11,151 bases of DNA from Basidiobolus heterosporus B8920 (taxonomy: Eukaryota; Basidiobolomycota; Basidiobolomycetes; Basidiobolales; Basidiobolaceae): assembly GCA_000697455.1 (NCBI GenBank), contig JNET01033173.1:1-11151 (forward strand), written 5' to 3'. The notes under the pieces are model-generated. The model ran no database searches, was not told where the DNA came from, and saw only the letters and a program-made list of their open reading frames with translations. Each line of letters begins with the position of its first letter. Position 1 is the stretch's first letter. The position numbers were made by a program, and so were the translations under genes. Below, piece after piece: positions 1-7,191 of the stretch.

Positions 1-1478
1 TTGAGAGCCGCTTTCTCCGCTTGGATCTGCTGTTTCCGTGAATTACGACCTTCGTTTCTTCTTTTTTCTGCGGCAAGTCTATGGAGAAAACCGTAGATAA
101 GTTAATTGCTCATCAATAGCTTAATTGAGCCTCTGTCATACCTGCTCTGGAAATCATCTCCACCCATTAGCTCAGAGTCCGGAAGTTCTACATCCGGGCT
201 GGGCTCACGTCGGTGGAATGCAGTGATGGCGCGCTTCTTCTCAAGCATTGCTTCCCTTCATATACCACTATAAGCAAATCTGCAATGGCAAAATAAGAGT
301 TACTCACTATGCACCAACCTTCCAGTTGCTTTGGGGACCAGCTCTTCTAGGTCTGCTTCTCTACTTTTGCTGAAACGCTTTTGATCTTTCTTCCGTAGGG
401 CTCTCTCATACCTCAATCTATCTTCTTCGTCCATTTCTTCATATTTTTAGGACTGTTAGTTCAAGTCTAATGACACTAACTCTAAGTTTTCCTATACCTT
501 CACCATATGAACTGAGCTGACTCTTCGAAGGCATACTTGGTCCTGTTACATAACAAACATTCAGCTATGCAAGTGTACATCTTAGGAGTGCTTCTCACTC
601 ATACCTATTACTCGTTTTTCAGGTTTAATCACGGCTGCCCCGGTTTCCGCACCGACACGACGAGTAATCTCAGAAGGAAATTTCACGTTAGTTGCGGTAT
701 CAATGGAGTCACGGACAGTATCTAATTCGTATTGGTTCTATCAAAGTACAACAGTTAGACAAATGGTGTCCAATTCAAAGCTTTTGTATTGCATACCATC
801 TTCTTGGCAAAGCCCCACTTGTACCTGGTGCCATTGGAGCTAGCCACCTGGGAAGGTCTTATTCCGTCGTAGTATTTTTCTAAGAATATTTTGTCAATGA
901 TCCAACTCAAGAAAGTCAAATACGATATGTAGAGTGTGGTACTGACTAGATAATCTTCCTTTGTTCCAATCTTTTACAAACTTCTTGAAGTATGTACGAC
1001 TTTTATCAGAAGTCATCTCGTCGATGTACTTTCCCTTCTCTTCTTTCAACCAGACTTTGAATTCAGTAGCTTTCAAGAAATAATCGTCCTCTGAAATAGC
1101 TGTTGAGAGAGAAACAATGATTTTAGCTGTTACGGTCGAAACAGACCCAAGTATGGAAAACTAACGTTTAACGGATAGTTTTGCTCTCTTTGAATCGTCC
1201 TCTTCTTCGGAATCAAAGTCTTCTGAGCGACTCTTTTTTTTGTGCTTCTTACGCTTCTCTGAGCTTTCAGTTCTACCCTCTTTTTCATCATCAGAATATC
1301 TTTTACTGTGTCTGTCGCGAGTTTCTTCAGGGGAATATCTAGAATGTGAGCGATGCGATTTATGTTCGCCGTGTCTACGTTCTTTATCGTCATAATGGTG
1401 TGAATCACTTCTACTAGTTCTTTCCCCCTCGCGATAACGATCTCTATCTGCTCCACGTCTTTCAGTGTTACTATCCAT
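1..1478 (-). CDS. SCI1 / HEL117-like RS-rich nuclear protein (3' partial, 8 exons visible)
   Basis: Exons read by splicing: 1478-1166, 1099-947, 879-797, 737-605, 542-498, 436-319, 255-142 and 78-1 (continuing off the window). All seven introns are 59-67 nt with GT...AG ends, and the phases join without a stop to give 345 residues so far. The ATG at 1478 is the first in frame. Residues 1-104 are Arg/Ser/Asp/Glu/Lys-rich, like an RS domain, and end in a KKHKKK basic patch that may be a nuclear localisation signal. A conserved block follows at about 107-183 (EDDYFLKATEF, WLKEEKGKY, KKYYDGI, YKWGFAKKM), then GPSMPSKS (228-235), LVPKATGREAMLEKKR (275-290) and PDVELPDSELMGG (302-314). The remainder is charged and probably coiled. 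From memory these blocks match a widespread eukaryotic family annotated as style cell-cycle inhibitor 1 or, doubtfully, 'RNA helicase HEL117'; no helicase motif is visible. A nuclear, splicing-linked role is inferred from the plant member and the RS-like region. The C-terminus is missing. Confidence 0.8.
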
Positions 1479-1661
1479 TACAACCAAAGTGTATTTAAAA
1501 GACAGACTCTAACTGTCATAAATGATTCGCAATTTGCCTTATGTTTAGTTCACTTGTATTTTCAAAATTATTGGAATTTCTGGTGGTTGATTGTAGCTAT
1601 ATGCAGTGATTACCAATTTTTGATATTTTATTATGGATCAGCATTTTTGAGTATACAAAGA

Positions 1662-1667
1662 TTTATT
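1662..1667 (-). terminator. Poly(A) signal of the nucleoredoxin-like gene
   Basis: AATAAA on the minus strand, 64 nt past the stop codon of the thioredoxin-fold gene. It lies in the 252-bp gap before the next minus-strand gene, which leaves room for that gene's promoter. Confidence 0.6.
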
Positions 1668-1730
1668 CAAACATAATAATGGTGTGGTTGGACAGTGAGG
1701 CGAGTAAGGCAACAAGGATCAATCCAAAAA

Positions 1731-2219
1731 CTACCAGAACTTGAACATATGATACCAACTACATCCATGTCTACCCTCTTTCCATTCTTGCAGGCAATTT
1801 TCTCGATTTTTCAGGAGAGCCATGCGACCCCAGGTAGTAACAATTTGTTTCGAGGTGGTATCAAAAATGGCTAAGCTAGGGATTGTATAAACCTTGAGTT
1901 GAGTACCTAGGACTTTTTTTACTTCTTCATCTTCGTACGGTACACTAAGCCAGTTTTTACCGCTGATGAATTCAACCATGTCTTCCTTGGTTTTGTCCAG
2001 ATTAACGTGAACAATCACAAATTCCTCCTTATTTTCTTCTGCGAACTGAGACAAAACTGGTGAGAAAGCTTTGCATGGTGGGCACCAACTGGCGGAGAAG
2101 TAAATTCCAACCAATTTTCCCTTGAGAACGCTTGGTGAGACTTCCTTGAGATCCCCATCAACAAGGCGTTTAATCTGATTAAGCAATTGACCCAAGTCTG
2201 CTTCGGTAGTAGAGGCCAT
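1731..2219 (-). CDS. Nucleoredoxin / tryparedoxin-like thioredoxin-fold protein
   Basis: An uninterrupted frame of 162 residues. The ATG at 2219 is the first in frame (the frame extends further upstream but has no ATG) and has a good context, AACATGG. The protein has the thioredoxin fold of the nucleoredoxin/tryparedoxin branch: GKLVGIYFSASWCPPCKAF at about residues 34-52, with redox cysteines C46 and C49 in WCPPC, a VNLDKTKEDM segment, the NWLSVPY motif at 89-95 typical of this branch, and the cis-proline P114 in TIPSLAIFD. The N-terminal 20 residues are not hydrophobic and show no signal peptide, so a cytosolic or nuclear dithiol-disulfide reductase is most likely. Its partners are unknown. 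The C-terminus ends soon after the last strand, so this is a single-domain form and not the multi-domain animal nucleoredoxin. It is divergent to the bc1 core 1 gene across a 338-bp shared promoter. The family call is firm; the physiological substrate cannot be named. Confidence 0.85.
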   Translation of the reverse strand: MASTTEADLGQLLNQIKRLVDGDLKEVSPSVLKGKLVGIYFSASWCPPCKAFSPVLSQFAEENKEEFVIVHVNLDKTKEDMVEFISGKNWLSVPYEDEEVKKVLGTQLKVYTIPSLAIFDTTSKQIVTTWGRMALLKNRENCLQEWKEGRHGCSWYHMFKFW

Positions 2220-2374
2220 GTTTTTTGTTGAGTTGACTGAACTGTAGAAAATACCAAGTGCTACTGTTTTCAATCAATTTTATACACATTTCTGTGACTT
2301 ATACTTTTTATTAAACGGTCAATTTTGAATTCGTTTAATTTTTCTATCAAAATCTCCATCGATGTTTAACATTT

Positions 2375-2379
2375 ATTGG
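2375..2379 (-). promoter_or_regulatory. CCAAT box (possible HAP complex site)
   Basis: ATTGG on the plus strand in the context TTATTGGA, fitting the HAP/NF-Y pattern TNATTGG. It sits in the divergent promoter about 180 bp upstream of the core 1 start. In fungi the HAP complex is known to drive respiratory-chain genes. A five-base core occurs often by chance, so confidence rests on position and on the target gene. Confidence 0.35.
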
Positions 2380-2425
2380 ATGCACGATCCACAGTCATAC
2401 CAAGTGCGAAAACACCGTGTGCCGC

Positions 2426-2435
2426 ATCACGTGAT
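2426..2435. promoter_or_regulatory. CBF1/E-box palindrome ATCACGTGAT
   Basis: A perfect 10-bp palindrome matching the RTCACRTGAY consensus of the basic helix-loop-helix factor Cbf1 (also a core E-box, CACGTG). It is 122 bp upstream of the core 1 ATG and 206 bp upstream of the nucleoredoxin ATG, so it could act on either gene. Binding by a Cbf1- or USF-like factor is inferred. Confidence 0.45.
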
Positions 2436-2557
2436 ACCCCGCCAAGTTTCCCCAACAATTATCCATGCAGGAAAACCCCATTTTCCTAGCAGAGTTAAAT
2501 TTTCTCTAATCAAAGTTGCCTACACTCACTCTGTCACTGTTAGAGAGATTCGGCATC

Positions 2558-2679
2558 ATGGCTTCTCGTATGCTTTTTTCCAACTCTTTGAAATCCAAGC
2601 TTTCTACCGGCTTTCGTAGCCAGGCAAGTCATATTATATTCCAGCTTTAAAACTTCTACTATTACTTAGAGCTATCAGT

Positions 2680-2712
<33 letters not shown>

Positions 2713-4191
2713 AAACCTTACATTGTAAATACGCACTTTGACAGTTAGAACTAACATCCGTCCTATTTATAGGCTGTTCGCCCTTCTGCTGCCTTAGCTC
2801 AAAAGTTCTCTTCTGTAGCTAACGCAACTGAAACCCGCACCACTACACTTCCCAATGGATTCAGTGTCGCCACTGAAACTAATCCCCAGGCTGAGACTGC
2901 CACTGTCGGTGTCTGGATTGATTCCGGTAGTCGTTATGAAGGTGCTAACCGTGGTGCTGCTTATTTTTTGGAGCACATGTTGTTCAAGGTATTTTTTGAA
3001 TCTCTAAGAACTTGGAAGTTTTTAGTAATTAATAATTTCGACCGATAGGGTACCCAATCCCGTTCTCAAGCTGACTTGGAAGCCGTTGTAGAAAAGATTG
3101 GCGGTCACATCGATGCCTATACTGGCCGTGAGCAATCAGCATTTTATGCTCAAACTTCCAAGAGTGGAGTTGCTCTTGCAGTTGATGTTCTCGGAGATAT
3201 GTTGCAAAACTCAACTCTCGAAGATGTTGCTATTGAGCGCCAACGTGAAGTAGTTGTCAGAGAACAACAACAGGCTGATACCAACATGACTGAAGTTGTT
3301 TTCAATCACTTACATGCTACTGCTTTCCAAAACCATCCTTTGGGACATACAGTCATGGGCTTGAATGAAGACGCCTTATCTTTAAGTCGTGAACAACTCG
3401 TCAGTTATCATACCGAAAACTTCAAAGCTGATCGTATGACTCTTGTTGGAGCTGGTGCTGTCAGTCATGAAGAATTAGTTGATCTTGCTCAAAAGCATTT
3501 CTCTTCCCTCGTTTCTGCCGGTCCTCGTGCAGCTGAAGATTTCAAGCCATCATTCACTGGGTCTGAAATTAGATATCGTGATGATCTTGCTCCCGCTGCT
3601 CATGTCGCCCTTGCTGTTGAAGGTGCTGGATATGACTCTGAAGACTACTTCACTATGCGTGTTTTGGAATACCTTTTCGGTGCTTGGGATCGCTCTTTGG
3701 GCTCAGCTGCTCAGCTGTCTTCTCGTTTCTCCCATATTGTCAGCACCAACCACTTGGCCAATTCCTTCACAGCTTTCAACATCCCCTACGCTGATACAGG
3801 ACTTTTCGGTCTTTATGCCGTTACCCAGAACCGCGACCAAATTGACGATTTAGTCTATTTTGCTCAAAAGGAGTTGAATCGCTACAGTACCACTGTTTCG
3901 GAAGGCGAGGTTGAACGTGCCAAGCAGCAACTCAAGAGCGCTCTCCTTCTAAACCTTGATTCCACTACTTCTATCGCCAACGATATTGGAACCCAAATGG
4001 CCATGAAGGGGCAACGTCTTGAACCCAAAACCATCGATCGTTTAATTAGCCAGATTACCGTCAAGGATGTCAAGAGAGTTGCCGATGAACATCTCTGGGA
4101 CAAGGAACTTGCTGTTGTTGGTCTTGGACCCATCGAAGCCCTACCTGATTTCAATCGTGTCAGAGGTTTCATGAGCTCCAACAGATTCTAA
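2558..4191 (+). CDS. QCR1: Cytochrome bc1 complex core protein 1 (M16/MPP-beta family)
   Basis: Exons 2558-2623, 2773-2988 and 3049-4191 join in phase 0 to 474 residues, the usual length of the MPP-beta/core 1 family. The first ~45 residues are rich in Ser, Ala, Arg and Lys without acidic residues, as in a mitochondrial presequence. Family hallmarks are VGVWIDSGSRYEG, the inverted zinc motif region AYFLEHMLFKGTQSR (about 85-99), HIDAYTGREQSAFY, FNHLHATAFQNHPLG and the C-terminal GPIEALPDFNRVR block, which resembles animal UQCRC1. The zinc motif HxxEH reads YFLEH: Y86 replaces the first His, while E89, H90 and the distal E166 (76 residues past H90) remain. This favours a structural subunit of respiratory complex III in the inner mitochondrial membrane over an active processing peptidase beta. 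The first intron probably uses a GC donor. It is transcribed divergently from the redoxin gene. The alternative, a bifunctional core 1/MPP-beta, cannot be fully excluded. Confidence 0.88.
2624..2772 (+). other. Probable GC-AG intron of QCR1
   Basis: The donor reads CAG|GCAAGT, which matches the consensus at every base except the C at intron position 2. The acceptor is TTTATAG at 2772, with a CTAAC branch site at 2751-2755, 17 nt before the acceptor AG. Exons 1 and 2 join in phase 0 here. The 149-nt length is about twice that of the other introns in the window, part of it due to the CA repeat. Confidence 0.65.
2680..2707 (+). repeat. (CA)14 microsatellite inside QCR1 intron 1
   Basis: Fourteen perfect CA units, followed by an imperfect TACACA tail, lying wholly within the first intron of the core 1 gene, upstream of the branch site. 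Such a tract is expected to be length-polymorphic between strains. Confidence 0.95.
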
Positions 4192-4317
4192 GTCACCATC
4201 ACCCTCATGTTGCAAAATCATATCATTCTTTATAATATACAGTTTAGCCTTTCTTTTTCTTTTCTGTTCTTTCTACATCACATCGAATCATGTTTTCCTT
4301 CGAATCTATAAAACCAA

Positions 4318-4337
4318 CCCCAACCCCAACCCCTCCC
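4318..4337 (-). other. Potential G-quadruplex in the QCR1 3' region
   Basis: On the plus strand four C runs (CCCC, CCCC, CCCC, CCC) are separated by AA, AA and T. The minus strand therefore carries four G runs of three or four with loops of one or two bases, a strong intramolecular quadruplex pattern. It lies about 127 nt past the QCR1 stop, on the template strand of QCR1. Confidence 0.5.
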
Positions 4338-4911
4338 TCGTAACAGATTAAAAGAATAACCATCAAAACCTCCAAAACCAGTACTCCCTTCAATCCATCC
4401 ACAAGCCATATCTGAATGGCGAATTATCTACACACATGGTTGACTGTTCCCCAAACCAACACATGGGCGAACTACGGAGTATTTCCTCTCCATTACCTTC
4501 TGGACCGTGTTGTGGTGTAACTCAATATAGTCGATCTGAACACAAACAAAATGAGGAGGTCTTTAAGTGAGTGGCTAAAGATTGGAAACTACCGGTGATC
4601 AAAGTCATGGCTGTCTAGACATTATTTGCGCAAGGGTGATACTCACATGTTACTCCTAGAACGCGTTTTTAACAGTCCTCAGTCTTAGTAATCTCTAGCA
4701 CAAGACAGGAGGTGGCACTATCTTGAACTATTATGGAATATTGATTGTGATTATCGGCCGGTTGACATAAATTTAGACTTATTCTGTAATACAGCTTGCC
4801 TTAAACCCCTCTCTACCAAGGGATGATTGCAAAACCTCCAGTCTAGGCATTCCTCTCTCAATAAGATCGCACAGAATCCTTGTGATTCATCAGAGAAAGG
4901 CTATGAAAGCT

Positions 4912-4917
4912 TTTATT
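4912..4917 (-). terminator. Poly(A) signal of the seven-TM gene
   Basis: AATAAA on the minus strand, 115 nt past the stop codon at 5032. It overlaps a PUF-type element (UGUAAAUA, minus strand 4921-4914). Confidence 0.6.
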
Positions 4918-5031
4918 TACATGAAAGAAAAAAAGGAGTGTGGTTGGGACACGGTAGGGTATATAGTAGAGTAGAGGGTATGTGGCGAGGCGTGTGCGGG
5001 TACATGCATGGTATGGGTTATAATGTATGGG

Positions 5032-5931
5032 TTATATTACCCGACAAAACGTCTTATCACTAATGTGGCATTCTCCAAAGCTGATCTTGGTATCAAGCTC
5101 GGTAGCTGATTCAGCAATTCCAAGAGAGACTTTACGATGAGATTTCCGACGTCTATATGCTATTGTCATCATCACTGTCATCAATCTAGATTTGATCACC
5201 CCTAGTAAGATAATGCTGGGTTAGTCATTGAAAAACCCAATGAAATTCTGAAGGTACTAACAATTTAGAGTCAAAGCAATCCCAGGATCCAACACCTTGA
5301 TCACTTCAAGAATGACAAACAGAATGTCGAAAAGGTAAATGAACAGCCCAAACAATGCGCTATCCCGAATCATAATTCGATAAGCTTGGTTATGATCCAG
5401 ATCGGGCAGTCGATAGAGGTTCATGATGAACATGCCAATGAGGAAGAGCATAAGTGTGGAGGTGGACACTGACATCCCGATGTTCCAACCGTTAGGGAAA
5501 CTAACTTTGCATCCGCCATTAGGTGTGAGAGTGAACTCTCCCTCACGAAGATTTTGGACGAGACAGGCGGTTTGTATCGCTAGTATGACGATACATACGC
5601 AGGCAATGAACCTGCTTCGTTTGGAGGAGTAATAGGCCTCAATGTAGAGAATGATGTTGATTGTCAGCAGTGAGATGTAGTGTATAACATAGGTAATAAT
5701 GCTAATGGTTGAGCAATTTGTTTTCAGGCCAAAGAAGGATGGGATATTGGCTAGGACGTTGATCAACAGCAACGATGTCTGCACAAGGTTAAGCTTGTAG
5801 ATGACAGGATCGTCACGAACCACTATCTTGATGGACCTGTAGGTATCTCTGCATGCAATCGGGAGAGACACTGCCATAACGAAAAATCGAAGCTGGCATT
5901 CGAAATCAATAGGCTGCGTAAGAGCGGACAT
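5032..5931 (-). CDS. Orphan seven-transmembrane protein
   Basis: Exons 5931-5262 and 5201-5032, with a 60-nt intron (donor GTTAGT, branch CTAAC, acceptor CTAG), join in frame to 279 residues. Seven hydrophobic segments are visible at about 12-27 (weak), 46-69, 75-100, 108-125, 149-172, 188-213 and 215-240. The last spans the splice junction (LTLN-W-VIKSRL), which supports the intron. A basic stretch (YRRRKSHRK) then opens a cytoplasmic tail of about 40 residues. Charged conserved-looking turns are RDDP (39-42), SSKRSR (102-107) and RDS (189-191). C73, just before segment 3, and C141, in the loop before segment 5, could form an extracellular disulfide as in many seven-TM receptors. I do not recognise a named family. 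The layout recalls, from memory, lineage-expanded seven-TM proteins of Mucoromycota genomes. A receptor role is inference from topology only. Confidence 0.75.
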
Positions 5932-7191
5932 GAGTTCTGTACCGTATAGTATATATGTAGATGTATATATATATGGTATCGAAACGAAATACTAGCGCGA
6001 AGATGTGATTAAGAGATTTCTTATGGCTAGGCTGCCGTTATTTATATTTCAGATATTTCTCACGTTCCCTAAAGCCATCTCCGTTGGTACAACAATTCTA
6101 AGTTCTAGCCAGATAACCTTGCCATTGAGTATGAATATAGGCTCAGGTTTCACATGGTCTATTTTGAACGATTGATGGGATAGCCTTCAAATGAAATGAG
6201 TAATTTATGATTGTCCGTGGTACGCTTTGCATACAAATGACTGGGTTTCAATTTGGACTTCACACTTTGAGTGTCTCGTAATGTCTTTTCTAGAAAACGA
6301 GTTCACTCAAACGAGTCTATTTTATTTAATATCGTACACCAGTTTCCTATTTATAATGATGGCAACAGTAATCATTGAATGCTCTCGGTCTACTAGAACT
6401 GAGGCTATTCGCATATTTCTTTCGTACCTCGATAGAGTAACCATTACCAATACGTAAGGTTAGGGTTAACGGAGTTAGAAATCAGGAAAACCTACTTTCC
6501 AGGTAAAATCTGTGGCTCAAGTGCCTTTAATTAGATGAAAACAATATCGATGACCTCATCCCGAGCCACTGTTACATCAAGATGGCTTGCTTTTGGCTAA
6601 AGGTCTCTGCTGGGTAGATCTTAGGACTGCACTAATTTCTATCAAAACTAGGGGAGTCAAGTTGGCCAACTTTCTCTGACCTATTTAATGGCCTTTTTGC
6701 TGTTTTTGAATTCTAATCTGTACACATCAGCCTACATGCATATAACAAGTATATATACCTAGTACTAAAGAGATATTTCCTTCAATAGATCATTTCAAGA
6801 TGCCGATAGGATCCAACGTATCAACGTCATTCTGTCCAACTAGCAAGATGCGCGTTTCAGGACTAATCACTCCGTACATTTCAGGGCTAACATGTATCTA
6901 TCTAATCTGGTATATATTCTCCCGGAATACTAGATAATCATCCAATCATGTGCTTAAGATCAGTGAACAGTTTGTTGTATCTTTTCTCGAAACCACATCA
7001 AGTCATTCAGCCAAGTCATGAATCCCGAGCTGTAGAATAAGCTATTTGGTTCTCGTAAACTTTCGGGCGAATTCAAGACTTCGTGTTTAATCTTCCAAAA
7101 CTTCGAATTTTTCGAGTATTTTCCCAACAAAAATTTCTTCTGGTGGCTAGAAACCTCATTTGGTCCTTCGATTTGCAAAAAGTGAGTTCAA
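5932..7191. other. Intergenic region without a convincing gene
   Basis: About 1.26 kb between the divergent seven-TM and PAN1 genes, so it must hold both promoters. Next to the seven-TM start is a TA-rich tract (5945-5974). In the middle lie a short TTAGGG-type motif (6458-6468) and an ATG-started 45-codon ORF (6800-6937) with a hydrophobic end. Open frames at 6227-6457 (plus) and 6960-7178 (minus) begin with TTG and resemble nothing I know. No tRNA B box or rRNA segment was seen. Confidence 0.5.
5945..5974 (-). promoter_or_regulatory. TA-rich core promoter tract of the seven-TM gene
   Basis: Alternating TA runs (TATATATATATAT-like) lie 14-43 nt upstream of the ATG at 5931. They could serve as a TATA element with a very short 5' leader, or simply be a low-complexity tract. 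The evidence is composition only. Confidence 0.25.

Larger units (their letters stand above)
4192..5031. other. Intergenic region between convergent genes
   Basis: The stretch between the QCR1 stop and the stop of the seven-TM gene. It begins with a pyrimidine-rich 3' region (about 4249-4276) without an AATAAA for QCR1, then a C-rich run with G-quadruplex potential on the minus strand (4318-4337). From about 4340 to 4900 I see no convincing gene. The right end is the 3' untranslated region of the minus-strand gene. A plus-strand open frame at 4827-5063 has no ATG start and runs antisense over that gene's end; I do not treat it as a gene. Confidence 0.6.

Noticed and set aside
2624-2797. Alternative GT-AG first intron of QCR1 (donor at 2628, acceptor ending at 2797)
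   Set aside because: It keeps the frame, but the donor GTCATA is weak. The CTAAC branch site and the clean GCAAGT donor favour the GC-AG choice.
2558-4191. Calling the M16 protein mitochondrial processing peptidase beta
   Set aside because: The first His of the zinc motif is Tyr and the C-terminus resembles UQCRC1, so core protein 1 fits better.
4314-4337. CCCCAA run as a telomere-like repeat
   Set aside because: Only three imperfect units, and the motif is a ciliate type not expected in fungi; it is better described as a C-rich, quadruplex-capable run.
4827-5063. 78-codon plus-strand open frame
   Set aside because: It starts with TTG, has low-complexity content, and lies antisense to the end and 3' UTR of the seven-TM gene.
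6227-6457. Hydrophobic 76-codon plus-strand open frame
   Set aside because: It begins with TTG, I saw no plausible upstream exon, and it shows no recognisable motif. A decayed membrane-protein fragment cannot be ruled out but is not supported.
6960-7178. 72-codon minus-strand frame just upstream of PAN1
   Set aside because: It begins with TTG, lies over the PAN1 promoter, and has no recognisable family features.
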